The notes under the pieces are model-generated. The model made no database searches. It was not told the DNA's origin and saw nothing but the letters and a program-made list of their open reading frames with translations. Made by a program: the position numbers and the translations under genes. From Stigmatella ashevillena (GTDB taxonomy: Bacteria; Myxococcota; Myxococcia; Myxococcales; Myxococcaceae), in contig NZ_JAQNDM010000002.1 in the NCBI RefSeq assembly GCF_028368975.1, forward strand, positions 7,806,425 through 7,870,424: a stretch of DNA of 64,000 nt. Direction: 5' to 3'. Shown piece after piece: positions 28,268 through 36,599 of this stretch. Position 1 is the stretch's first letter. Every line of letters starts with the position of its first letter.

Positions 28268-31039
28268 TCAGAGCACGCCCAACCGCCGGGCCCGGGCGGC
28301 ATCCACGGCCGTGGCCTCCCAGCGGCGCACGGCGGCCTCGCGCTCGGCCTCGGGCGCGTCCGCGTAATAGCCGAGCGTGTCGTTGAGGGCGCGGCTCAGC
28401 TCCTCGATGGAGGCCAGTCGCACATCCAGCTCCCGGTGCCGCAGGGCCGCCACCAGCCAGTCCGCGCGGCGCCGGGTGCGGTTCTCCACCCACCACGCCA
28501 TCCACTGACGGGGGTTGAGGCCGAACGTGGCCCGGGTGACTTCCCGCAGGGCCTCGGAGGCGGCCTGGGCGCACATCTCGTCCTCGCCACCGGTGAGGTG
28601 GATGAGGCCTTCGATGGCATCCCGGTCATGCAGCGAGCCCAGGGCCCGCGCCGCCAGCGAGCGCCGCAGCGGATCGCGGTTGCTCAGCTCCTGGCGCAGC
28701 TCCTTCATGGCCGCGTCGAAGCGGGGCAGGTGCTTGAGGGCGGAGGCGGCCACGCGCGCGGCGCTGGAGATGTCCGGCTCGAAGTCGAAGAGGCCCCGCA
28801 GCACCCCGTCCACGAGATCCACATAGGGCAGGTTGCCGGCCGTGAGGAGCGCCAGGTAGCGCGTGTCCGCGTCCGTGGCGTCCAGCAGGGGCGCGAGGGC
28901 CTGGGCCGCGGGCCTGCCGAGCCGCGACAGCGCGGCGGGGATGGGGCCCAGCTCATCCGCCTCGGGCAACTCCACCACGGGCAGGCGGCTCCAGGCCGTG
29001 GGGCCGGGGAAGCTCGAGGCGAGCACGCGGGCGCTGGCCTCGGGCGTGCGCGCCAGCTCCGCCATGGCGTTGGCGCGCTGGGCGGCATCCGGTCCCGTGA
29101 GGCGCCTGAGCAGCGGAGCGAAGTCCGGCGGCGGACGCTCCTCGCTCATCACCCGGGGGGGCATCGTCGCGGCGCGGCCCAGGGTGCCGCTCGCGCGGCC
29201 GAAGAAGGGGCTCCACCCGAGGCCCGCCACCACGGCGGGGGCGGGAACGGGGGCCCCGCCCGCGGCAACGGTCTCATCGCTGGTGTCTGGCACCCGCAGC
29301 TCCGTCAGCCGCTGCTTGCGGAAGAGGATGAGCTCCTGGAAGGCGCTCGGGAGATCCTGGCAGAACAGGATGAAGTCGGAGAGCCGCCGCTGGCTCACGG
29401 GCTTCAGGCCGCAGTCCCCGTACAGCAGCGCCACGAGCCGGCCTCGGACCTCCACGGGGTAGAGGAACACGGCGCGCGGAGGCTGCCGCCCGAAGAGCTC
29501 CAGGTAGTGCCGGGTCAACGCATCCGGAGGCAGCGGACCGGCATAGCTGCCACGGGTGACGGCGATGGTGCGGAACACGCTGCCCGCATCGAGCGGGATG
29601 GACACCTGTGCGAGCGCATCGCCTTGCAGGCCCTCTCCACGGGCTTCCCACCCCACCGCTGTGCCCCGCAGGACGGCGAAGGCGGCCACGTAGTCGAACG
29701 TGCGGCGGCCAAAGCGCAGGGCCACGTCGATGAGCCGCTCCCGCTCCCGGGTGGCTTCTTTCAATGCGGCGCGTGCCTGCGCCAGCGTCCAGTCCGGCAC
29801 ATCCTGGGCAGGAGCTGCGGGAGGCCGGGACGCGGTGCCCGGGCTGCCCGCGGGGGCCGTGGCCGGAGACGCAGGGCCCGCGGACGCCTCAGGGGGAAAT
29901 GCCGTCCGAGGGCGGGTCGCCGGGGCGGCCGGGGTGGGGTTGCTGAAGACGAGGAACTGGGGTTCGGCGGGTTTGGGCAGCACCGCCGCGGGGACGGGCG
30001 TGGCCGCGGAAGAGGGGACCACGAGGGGAACCAGGGTCGTGGGGCCGGGCCCGCCCGTGGGAGCGGGCAACGGGACGGCCGCCGCCGGGGGCGCCGGGGG
30101 CCGGGGGGCTGCTGCGGGGGCTGAGGCCTGCGCGGCCGGCATGTTGAGGCGCAGCGGCTCGCGCGTGTACGCCGGGGGCGGGGCCGCCGGGGGCATGGGC
30201 GGGCTGGCCGGCATGTTGAGGCGCAGCGGCTCGCGCGTGTACGCCGGAGGCGCGGGGGGCGGAGGCGTGGCGGCGGAGGCCGCCGGTGTGCGAGGCGGTG
30301 GGGTGGGCACGGCCCCCGCGGAGGCATTGGCGGGCATGTTGAGCCGCAGCGGCTCGCGGGTATAGGCGGGGGGCGCGGGAGGTGGCGGGGCCACCCCCGG
30401 AGGCAGCGTGGAGGGGCCGGGCGGAGGGGGCTTCTTCGCCTCCAGCGCGAGGGGCTCCGAGGCGACGGAGCGTGCCAGCCGCTCCACCATGGAGGCTGTC
30501 AGCGCCGCCTCTTCATCCATGGCCTCCGCGGGGGGCGGAGGAGGGGCCGGGGCGGGGGACGCCGCGGGCCGGCTGTTGAGGGAGGCCATGAGGTGCGCGA
30601 AGCGGGGGGACAGCGGCTGCTTGTAGACGGCGGCGATCCACTCGCGCACGCGCAGCTCGGTGGCCACCCACAGCTCCAGGGGCTTGCCGAGGAGAAACCC
30701 CACCTCGTCCAGCTCCTTGCGGGGCACGGGGTAGCCACAGGCCACGTGGAGCGAGTTGCCGTCCAGCGACAGGGGCACCACGCACAGCCTGTCGGCGATC
30801 TTCGGGGGGATGAAGGTGGCGACGTCCGAGTTGGGCTCGAAGTCCGCCAGGTTCACGGGCCGGTAGCCGGACACCTCCCCCAGCAGCTCGAGCAGGCTCG
30901 ACTCGTTTCCCACGCCCAGCTCCAGCAGCGCCGTGTCGATCGCGCCGCCCCGGGTTTGCTGCTGACGCAAGGCGGCTTCCGCCGTCTCCTGGGGGAGAAG
31001 GCCGCGCGCGACCAGGAATTGAGCGAGTCGGGCTGGCAT
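28268..31039 (-). CDS. MshEN-domain protein fused to Pro-rich linker and HEAT repeats
   Basis: 923 aa. Residues 1-155 are a GspE/PilB N-terminal (MshEN-like) domain (RLAQFLVARGLLPQETAEAAL; FIPPKIADRLCVVPLSLDGNSLHVACGYP), known in relatives to bind nucleotides such as c-di-GMP. Residues ~160-400 are a Pro/Ala linker with three exact AYTREPLRLNMPA repeats. A GAF-like domain (~410-580; VALRFGRRTFDYVAAFAVLRG) follows, then HEAT-like helices to the end. There is no secretion ATPase domain, so this is a regulatory or scaffold protein rather than a motor. The three linker repeats look like docking peptides. Confidence 0.8.
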   Translation of the reverse strand: MPARLAQFLVARGLLPQETAEAALRQQQTRGGAIDTALLELGVGNESSLLELLGEVSGYRPVNLADFEPNSDVATFIPPKIADRLCVVPLSLDGNSLHVACGYPVPRKELDEVGFLLGKPLELWVATELRVREWIAAVYKQPLSPRFAHLMASLNSRPAASPAPAPPPPPAEAMDEEAALTASMVERLARSVASEPLALEAKKPPPPGPSTLPPGVAPPPPAPPAYTREPLRLNMPANASAGAVPTPPPRTPAASAATPPPPAPPAYTREPLRLNMPASPPMPPAAPPPAYTREPLRLNMPAAQASAPAAAPRPPAPPAAAVPLPAPTGGPGPTTLVPLVVPSSAATPVPAAVLPKPAEPQFLVFSNPTPAAPATRPRTAFPPEASAGPASPATAPAGSPGTASRPPAAPAQDVPDWTLAQARAALKEATRERERLIDVALRFGRRTFDYVAAFAVLRGTAVGWEARGEGLQGDALAQVSIPLDAGSVFRTIAVTRGSYAGPLPPDALTRHYLELFGRQPPRAVFLYPVEVRGRLVALLYGDCGLKPVSQRRLSDFILFCQDLPSAFQELILFRKQRLTELRVPDTSDETVAAGGAPVPAPAVVAGLGWSPFFGRASGTLGRAATMPPRVMSEERPPPDFAPLLRRLTGPDAAQRANAMAELARTPEASARVLASSFPGPTAWSRLPVVELPEADELGPIPAALSRLGRPAAQALAPLLDATDADTRYLALLTAGNLPYVDLVDGVLRGLFDFEPDISSAARVAASALKHLPRFDAAMKELRQELSNRDPLRRSLAARALGSLHDRDAIEGLIHLTGGEDEMCAQAASEALREVTRATFGLNPRQWMAWWVENRTRRRADWLVAALRHRELDVRLASIEELSRALNDTLGYYADAPEAEREAAVRRWEATAVDAARARRLGVL

Positions 31040-31091
31040 GGGGTTCGCGGCATCTTACGGCCATGCGCGCAAGGTACAATGATGCTTTGGT

Positions 31092-32144
31092 TCAGCTCGG
31101 TTGAACGACAAACGTCGATGTGAGCTTGTCATGGAGGGTTTGCCCGCGTCGGTCGAACAGGGCCATCCAGAATCCTCCCAGGAACAGTCCAAAAGAGACC
31201 GCTGAGAGCAACGCCCGGACAATGGCGCGGCCCGGAGCGGGGGCCATGCCGTGGGTGTCGACCAGCCGGAGCCCCAGCAGCAGCCTGCCCAGGGTACGCC
31301 CATTCCACAGGAAAGCCGCCACCGTGCAGTAGACGAGGGCCAGTATCAGCAGGAGGAAGAAGCCGGGCACCAGGACGGACTGGAACGCGTGCAGCCACGC
31401 GGCCAGGGTGTCGAGCTCGGTGATCCCCTGGGACGCGGGGGCCTTCACGCCCGTGATGGAGGACGCCAGGGTGATGTAGAGGGCGGCCACCCCCACGAGC
31501 GCGGCGGTGTCGATGCCGAAGGACAGCAACCGCCGCCAGAGGGACGCGGGGCGGGCGTGGATTTCCTGGACGCCGGGCGTGGCCTGGGAGGCCCCCGCCT
31601 CACGGGAGCGCTGCGGCGCGGGTGCCTCCGTGTGCGCGGTTCTCTGCGCGGGCAGCCCCTTGGGCGGGGATCGGGGGGGCGGCTCCTCCCCTCCGTCGGG
31701 GCCCGGCGAGGGACGCGCCGTGGGGGCGAAGGTGACCACGGGCACGGGCGCCGGGGTTTGACGCACAGGGGGCGGCGCGGGGAGGGGTTCTGGCATCCGC
31801 CCGCGCGGCGTGGCGGGAGGCGGCGGGGCCATGGGCGCGGGGAGGGGGGCGTCCTTGATCGTCTCCGGCTCGTCTTCCGAGGTGGCCTGGAGGGCGGCCG
31901 GGGACGGCGCGGGCGGCGTGGGGCCCCGGGCCAGATCCGAGAAGCTCGGAACGGTCGGTTGAGAACCCGACGGGGGCCGCTCTGAAGTTCGCTCCAAAGT
32001 TCGCTCCGAGGTCCGCCGGTCGATCCGCAGATCCTTGTCGAGCAACGGGGAACGGGCAGGGGAGGTGGGCTTCACCGTCACCGCACAGGCGACGCACTCC
32101 CCGATGGTGGGCAGCTCGTAGCCGCATTTCAGGCACTTGGACAA
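31092..32144 (-). CDS. Zinc-ribbon and RDD-family membrane protein
   Basis: 350 aa, TTG start with AGGA 8 bases upstream. N-terminal zinc ribbon MSKCLKCGYELPTIGECVACA (C4, C7, C17, C20). Then a long disordered Ser/Pro/Thr/Arg linker (~25-200), then an RDD domain with three membrane segments (ASLWRRLLSFGIDTAALVGV; LVPGFFLLLILALVYCTVAAFLWNG; AIVRALLSAVSFGLFLGGFW) and the typical GRTLGRLLLGLRLVD loop. RDD proteins are integral inner-membrane proteins of mostly unknown role. It precedes the MshEN-HEAT gene by 52 bp and may be cotranscribed. Confidence 0.85.
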   Translation of the reverse strand: MSKCLKCGYELPTIGECVACAVTVKPTSPARSPLLDKDLRIDRRTSERTLERTSERPPSGSQPTVPSFSDLARGPTPPAPSPAALQATSEDEPETIKDAPLPAPMAPPPPATPRGRMPEPLPAPPPVRQTPAPVPVVTFAPTARPSPGPDGGEEPPPRSPPKGLPAQRTAHTEAPAPQRSREAGASQATPGVQEIHARPASLWRRLLSFGIDTAALVGVAALYITLASSITGVKAPASQGITELDTLAAWLHAFQSVLVPGFFLLLILALVYCTVAAFLWNGRTLGRLLLGLRLVDTHGMAPAPGRAIVRALLSAVSFGLFLGGFWMALFDRRGQTLHDKLTSTFVVQPS

Positions 32145-32217
32145 CGTTTCCTCCCGGTGGCACAGAGGGGTGCTACATGTAAGGACGTCCTTGCACGGGG
32201 AGCAAGAAAAGCGCGAA

Positions 32218-32253
32218 CCCCCGATGGTTCCTCGGTTGAGGAACCGTCAGGGG
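32218..32253 (-). terminator. Strong hairpin after the GlsB-like gene
   Basis: GGTTCCTC and GAGGAACC pair across a GGTT loop, extended outward by CCCC/GGGG pairing. On the minus strand it is followed by TTCGCGCTTTTC, so it terminates transcripts of the 88-aa gene and insulates the RDD gene. Confidence 0.6.
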
Positions 32254-32302
32254 CTCGGCACCTGTCTCCCCCTGTTCCGGAGGAGCCTGTAGGACACGCG
32301 CG

Positions 32303-32569
32303 CTAGGCGTGAACGCGGCGCCGCCCGGCAGCCCCCACCAACAGGAGGACCACGATGGAGCCGATGACGGACATCAAGATTCCCGTCGGGTGCACATCAA
32401 AGAGCCGTCCGTCCCGCGCGAAGAGCGAGCCGACGAGGCCGCCCACGAGCGAGCCGACCATGCCCAGCAGGGTGGTGGCGATGAGCCCCATGCTCTGGCG
32501 ACCCGGCAGGATGGCACGTGCGATGAGACCCGCGATGAGACCGATGATGATGAATGCGATGATGCCCAT
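32303..32569 (-). CDS. GlsB/YeaQ/YmgE-family membrane stress protein
   Basis: 88 aa with three hydrophobic segments and the family pattern MGIIAFIIIGLIAGLIARAILPG.Q.MGLIATTLLGMVGSLVGGLVGS and IGSIVVLLLVG. GGGAG lies 9 bases before the ATG. These small inner-membrane proteins (the misleadingly named transglycosylase-associated family) are commonly induced by envelope or general stress. Monocistronic, with its own terminator. Confidence 0.9.
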   Translation of the reverse strand: MGIIAFIIIGLIAGLIARAILPGRQSMGLIATTLLGMVGSLVGGLVGSLFARDGRLFDVHPTGILMSVIGSIVVLLLVGAAGRRRVHA

Positions 32570-32706
32570 GGAAAGTTCTCCCAGTGAGAAGGGGCCCCCT
32601 CAGGCCCGGATGTGAGGAAAGTAGGATCGCGGATGTGGGTGCGGCACCCAGGGGAGGATTGGGGCTTGCCTCCTTGGCTGCTCACCAGGCTCACCCTCCA
32701 AGCCCG

Positions 32707-33441
32707 CTACCCAAGTTCCCCATCCAGGTGGGCCATCACCGCGAGCGCGGCCAACGCCGCCGTCTCCGTGCGCAGAATGAGCGCCCCCAGGGTGACGCCC
32801 CGCGCCCCGAGTTGCTGGAGCGCCGCCACCTCCTCGCGGGTCAGGCCTCCTTCGGGACCCACGACGAGGGCGATGGGCGCCCCGGCGGCACACGCGCGAA
32901 AGGCCTCCCCCAGCGGTACCGCCGTCTCCTCTTCGTCCAGCACCAGGAGCTGCGTGCCAGGGGGAAGGGCCCGGGCCGCCTCGAGCAGGGGAACGGGAGG
33001 GTGGACGCGGGGCACGTCGTTGCGCCGGCACTGGCGCGCGGCCTCCTCGACGATCTTCTCCCACCGGACGGTGCGCTCCCCGGCGCGTTTGGGCTCGAGC
33101 TTCACCACGCTGCGCGCGGTGGCCACGGGGTAGAAGGCGGCGGCTCCCAGCTCGGTGCCCTTCTGGAGCACCCACTCCAGCTTGTCGCCCTTGGGCAGCC
33201 CCTGGAGCACGCTGAGCGCCCGGCGGGGAGGGGTGCTCCGGGGGGCCCCCAGCGTGAGGCGGGCCTCGCGGGCGTCCACGGAGGCCACTCGGGCCTCGAA
33301 GGCGCGGCCCGTTCCATCGAAGACCTCCAGGGAAGCCCCCTCGCTCAGCCGCAGGACGTGCAGCAGGTAGTGGTGGCGGTCTCCGGAGAGGAGCACCTCG
33401 GTGGGAGGGTGCTCCGGCAAGGGGACGAAGAGGCGAACCAA
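32707..33441 (-). CDS. rsmE: 16S rRNA (uridine1498-N3)-methyltransferase
   Basis: 244 aa, TTG start. N-terminal PUA-like barrel (1-70; RHHYLLHVLRLSEGASLEVFDG). C-terminal SPOUT domain with family marks LPKGDKLEWVLQKGTELG, ARQCRRNDVPRVH, the knot sequence LVVGPEGGLTREEV and GALILRTETAALAAL. It methylates N3 of U1498 in the 30S decoding region. PrmA, often adjacent to rsmE in other bacteria, lies 4 kb away on the same strand, separated by the BlaI/BlaR module and others. Confidence 0.95.
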   Translation of the reverse strand: MVRLFVPLPEHPPTEVLLSGDRHHYLLHVLRLSEGASLEVFDGTGRAFEARVASVDAREARLTLGAPRSTPPRRALSVLQGLPKGDKLEWVLQKGTELGAAAFYPVATARSVVKLEPKRAGERTVRWEKIVEEAARQCRRNDVPRVHPPVPLLEAARALPPGTQLLVLDEEETAVPLGEAFRACAAGAPIALVVGPEGGLTREEVAALQQLGARGVTLGALILRTETAALAALAVMAHLDGELG

Positions 33442-33533
33442 GGGCGGGTCTGCTCCGGCAAGGGCGGTGAGGACGCCCCCGGATTCAACAGGGAGACCTG
33501 CGCCTTGTCTCTAGCCGCGCGGCCCTCGGCGCT

Positions 33534-34022
33534 TCAGGCACGGGAGGCGGAGGGCGCCGGGTGCTGGGGCTTGACGGCGTAGTCCCCCAGCAGCACGGCG
33601 ACGAAGAACATTGGCCCCACGAGGGCGTGGACCATGTTGGTGAGGAAGGAGGGGGACTTCTTCTCCCAGACCGCATGGCCCGCCAGCTGGATGAGCCAGC
33701 CCCCAATGGCCAGGGCGACGATGGCCCACACGGGCAGCAGCCGGCCCAGCGGAAAGCAGAGCGCCATGGCGACGGAGACGATGAGCCCCAGCTTCACGTC
33801 GGCCCGCAGGTACCAGAGGGTGGCCAAGGCCCAGACCCCCATGCCCAGCGTCAGGACGCCCCCGGGGAGCACGGGAATGGCCACGAGCCGCACCCAATCC
33901 AGCATGGCGACGATGTGCAGGACGATGAGGGGAATCGCCACCTTGTGGGTGAGCCGGTTGGTGGGGTGCTGGTGGGAGGTGGCGTAGTCGTCGAACAGGG
34001 CCAGGAGGCGAGGGTTGAGCAT
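33534..34022 (-). CDS. Mpo1-like (DUF962) membrane protein
   Basis: 162 aa from the ATG giving MLNPRLLALFDDYATSHQHPTNRLTH; an upstream in-frame codon would add 5 residues. Family pattern: H-x..-N-x3-H-K-V-AIP near the N-terminus and WLIQLAGHAVWEKKSP in the second half, with four hydrophobic segments. Yeast Mpo1 is an iron-dependent dioxygenase of 2-hydroxy fatty-acid alpha-oxidation that uses these histidines; the same reaction here is an inference. Neighbour of rsmE by chance. Confidence 0.8.
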   Translation of the reverse strand: MLNPRLLALFDDYATSHQHPTNRLTHKVAIPLIVLHIVAMLDWVRLVAIPVLPGGVLTLGMGVWALATLWYLRADVKLGLIVSVAMALCFPLGRLLPVWAIVALAIGGWLIQLAGHAVWEKKSPSFLTNMVHALVGPMFFVAVLLGDYAVKPQHPAPSASRA

Positions 34023-34134
34023 GTGGGAATCCTCCAAAGGTTCAACCCGGGGAGGCTAGGGAAACTTCGGGACGATGTCCTGGCCCAGTGCGTCAAGGCG
34101 CCGGTGACTGGTGCAGGATTCGCCACACAACTGC

Positions 34135-34184
34135 TTGACTACGGCTGTAGTCAGCCGTACCTTTTGCGCGACTACAGTTGTCGT
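34135..34184 (+). promoter_or_regulatory. BlaI/MecI-type operators over a sigma-70-like promoter
   Basis: TTGACT (34135-34140) and TACCTT (34158-34163) are 17 bp apart. The dyad ACTACGGCTGTAGT (34138-34151) overlaps the -35 side and ACTACAGTTGTCGT (34171-34184) covers the expected transcription start. The dyads are 33 bp apart centre to centre, about three helical turns, the TACA...TGTA-like operator style of BlaI/MecI repressors. This predicts autorepression of the blaI-blaR1-like pair. Confidence 0.7.
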
Positions 34185-34201
34185 CAATCGGGTGGCGCGA
34201 G

Positions 34202-34585
34202 ATGAAGAAGCCGGTGGGAGAACAGGAGTTGGTAGTGCTGCGGTACGTGGCGGAGCACGGCCCGGCCACCGTGGGCGAGGTGGCCGAGCGCTTCGGTGAG
34301 CCGCAAGGCCTGGCGCGCTCCACCATCCTGACGGTGATGGAGCGGCTGCGGCTGAAGGGCTACCTGACGCGGCGCAAGGTGGAGGGGGTGTTCCAGTACG
34401 CCTCGCCCGTGCCTCCGGGCGAGCTGCTGCGGGGCGTGGTGGACGACTTCGTGCAGCGGACGCTCGCCGGCTCGCTGTCGCCGTTCGTCACGTACCTGGC
34501 CGAGGCGGAGGATGTGTCCGACGACGAGCTGAAACAGTTGCAGGACGCCGTGGCGCGGCTGCGCCAGAAGCGGCGGAAGGACTGA
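34202..34585 (+). CDS. BlaI/MecI-family transcriptional repressor
   Basis: 127 aa from ATG 34202 (an upstream in-frame codon would add 8 residues but lies within the second operator). Winged HTH: KPVGEQELVVLRYVAEHGPATVGEVAERF, RSTILTVMERLRLKGYLTRRKVEGVFQY, the family recognition helix and wing. C-terminal dimerisation helices follow, containing the region that a BlaR1 protease would cleave. In classical systems BlaI represses beta-lactamase and is destroyed on signal. The BlaR1-like gene starts 3 bp after the stop. Confidence 0.93.
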   Translation: MKKPVGEQELVVLRYVAEHGPATVGEVAERFGEPQGLARSTILTVMERLRLKGYLTRRKVEGVFQYASPVPPGELLRGVVDDFVQRTLAGSLSPFVTYLAEAEDVSDDELKQLQDAVARLRQKRRKD

Positions 34586-34588
34586 GCC

Positions 34589-36580
34589 ATGGGACTGCTG
34601 ACGCTGCCGGAAGTGGGGCTGTGGTTGTCATCGTGGGCCGAAGGGTTGTGGAGGGCCACCTGGCAGGGGGCCTTGGCCGCGCTGGCCGTCTGGGCGCTGG
34701 TGAGGGCCCTGCCGCGCCTTCCTGCCTCGGTGAGGGCGGGGCTGTGGTGGGCCGTGGCCCTGAAGTTCGTGCTGACCCTGGGCTGGCCCCGGCCTCTGCC
34801 CTTGCCCCTGCTGGCGGCCCCCCGTGAGCCGACGGCGCTCGCGCAGGCGCCGCGAAGCCCTGCTCTGCCCCGCTCCGCCCTTGCCGTCGAGGCCTCCCGC
34901 GGGAAGCCGGAGGTGAGCCCGTCCCCGGCCGTGGCTCCGGCGCTGGCCGGAGGCGGAGGCTGGGAGAAGCTGTGGCCTTCCCTGGGGTGGATGGTGCTGT
35001 TCGGCGGGTGGGCCCTGGGGGTGGCCTGGCAGCTTCGCGGCCACGTGCGCTCGTGGCGCCAGGTGCGGAGCATGCGAGAGCGGGCGCGGCCCCTCGAGCA
35101 CCCAGAGCTGGAAGAGGAACTGGACTTCCTCTCCACGGAAGCAGGGCTGCGCCGTCCGCCCAAGCTCCTGGTGTCGAGCGAGGTGGTCAGTCCCCTCGCG
35201 ACGGGGCTGCTGTCCCCCGTGGTGGTGCTGCCCGCGAAGGCCGTGAGCGGCCTGCCGGTCGAGGCACTGCGCATGGCGCTCGCCCACGAAGTCGCCCACC
35301 TGCGGCGCGGAGATTTGTGGATGGGGTGGGCGCCCGCCTTCGCGGAGACGGTCCTCTTCTTCCATCCCCTGGTTCGCCAGGCAGCCCGCGAGTATGCGCT
35401 GGCCCGGGAGGAGGCCTGTGACGCCGAGGCCCTTCGTCTCACCGGCGCCGAGCCCGCGGACTACGGCGAGCTGCTCATCGCCTTCGGAATCGCCCGGGCT
35501 CCCGGCTCTGCCGCGGCCCTCGGTGCTTCCGCTCACCTTCACGCGTTGCACAGGAGGCTTCAGATGTTGGAATTCGTCGATGTCATGTCCCCCCGTCCCC
35601 GCTGGTTGCTGAAGGGCGCGCTCTGCGCGCTCGGAGTGGTGGCCCTGGTGCCCTTCCAGGTCGTCGCGCAGGAGCCCCCTCCCGCGCCGCCTGGCAAGGC
35701 CGCAGTGCCCCCTGCGGCCCCTGCGGTCAGTGCCCTGCCCGCGCCCAGTGCCCCGCCCGTGCCCAGTGCCCCGCCCGCGCCCAGTGCCCCGGCGGCGCGA
35801 ATGGCCGTCCCGGTGCCGCCGGTGCCGCCGGTGCCGCCGATGCCCAGGGGCACGCTCGCGCTCAGGGCCCCGCCAGTGCCGCCGGTGCCGCCGGTGCCGC
35901 CGGTGCTGGGCGGTGACGAGGGCGACAGCTTCGTGCTCGTCACGGATGGCTCCGTCACGATGTCTGGCACGACCGGGGATTTGCGCCTGGCGCGCACCTT
36001 CAAGCAGAACGGCAAGGACCTGCTGTACGTGCGCCGTGGGGAGAAGGCATTCCTCATCCGGGACGCGAAGACCTTGCAGCAGATCCGCGCGCTGATGCAG
36101 GGGCCCCAGGACATGGGGGGCCAGCAACACGAGCTGGGAAAGAAGCAGGGCGAGCTGGGCCAGAAGCAGGGGGCGCTGGGCGTGAAGCAGGGCGAGCTGG
36201 GGGTGAAGCAGGGCCAGCTGGGCGTGAAGCACGCGGAGATGGCGCAGAAGCGGGCCGCCCTGGCGCTGGAGCACTCCCGGCTGGCGTCTCTCAAGGACGA
36301 GGCCGAGCGGGACCGGCTCGAGGCGGAGGTGGAGAAGAAGGAGCAGCAGTTGGATCGGGAGGAGGAATCGCTCGAGAAGGAGCAGGAGGCGTTGAGCGAG
36401 CAGCAAGAGGCGCTGGGTCGGCAGCAGGAGGCGCTCGGGGACGAGCAGGAAGGCCTCGGCCGGGAGCAGGAAAAGCTGGGGCGTCAGCAGGAGAAGCAGG
36501 CGCGAGAGGTGGAGGCGAAGGTGCGCACCGTCATCGACGAGGCGTTGAAGCAAGGCTTGGCCGAGCCGCTGCCCTCCTGA
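34589..36580 (+). CDS. BlaR1/MecR1-like M56 membrane metalloprotease with heptad-repeat tail
   Basis: 663 aa. N-terminal membrane segments (~8-30, 33-55, ~125-145), a cytoplasmic zinc-protease loop with H233-E-V-A-H237-LRRGD and a downstream E in REEACDAEAL, and a fourth membrane segment near 345-365. BlaR1 sensors then carry a periplasmic penicillin-binding domain; this protein does not. Instead it has a Pro/Ala/Val tract (~370-435) and a long charged coiled coil, with near-perfect heptads (KQGELG-Q, KQGALG-V, KQGELG-V, KQGQLG-V at ~515-545) followed by Glu/Gln-rich repeats. So it likely senses something other than beta-lactam. Partner of the BlaI-like repressor. Confidence 0.9.
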   Translation: MGLLTLPEVGLWLSSWAEGLWRATWQGALAALAVWALVRALPRLPASVRAGLWWAVALKFVLTLGWPRPLPLPLLAAPREPTALAQAPRSPALPRSALAVEASRGKPEVSPSPAVAPALAGGGGWEKLWPSLGWMVLFGGWALGVAWQLRGHVRSWRQVRSMRERARPLEHPELEEELDFLSTEAGLRRPPKLLVSSEVVSPLATGLLSPVVVLPAKAVSGLPVEALRMALAHEVAHLRRGDLWMGWAPAFAETVLFFHPLVRQAAREYALAREEACDAEALRLTGAEPADYGELLIAFGIARAPGSAAALGASAHLHALHRRLQMLEFVDVMSPRPRWLLKGALCALGVVALVPFQVVAQEPPPAPPGKAAVPPAAPAVSALPAPSAPPVPSAPPAPSAPAARMAVPVPPVPPVPPMPRGTLALRAPPVPPVPPVPPVLGGDEGDSFVLVTDGSVTMSGTTGDLRLARTFKQNGKDLLYVRRGEKAFLIRDAKTLQQIRALMQGPQDMGGQQHELGKKQGELGQKQGALGVKQGELGVKQGQLGVKHAEMAQKRAALALEHSRLASLKDEAERDRLEAEVEKKEQQLDREEESLEKEQEALSEQQEALGRQQEALGDEQEGLGREQEKLGRQQEKQAREVEAKVRTVIDEALKQGLAEPLPS

Positions 36581-36584
36581 GCCC

Positions 36585-36599
36585 AGCGCGCTCCGCGCT
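36585..36599. terminator. Short hairpin between convergent genes
   Basis: AGCGCG-CTC-CGCGCT, a perfect 6-bp stem with a 3-base loop, just after the BlaR1-like stop and overlapping the stop codon of the converging gene. No T-run follows. Confidence 0.35.
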
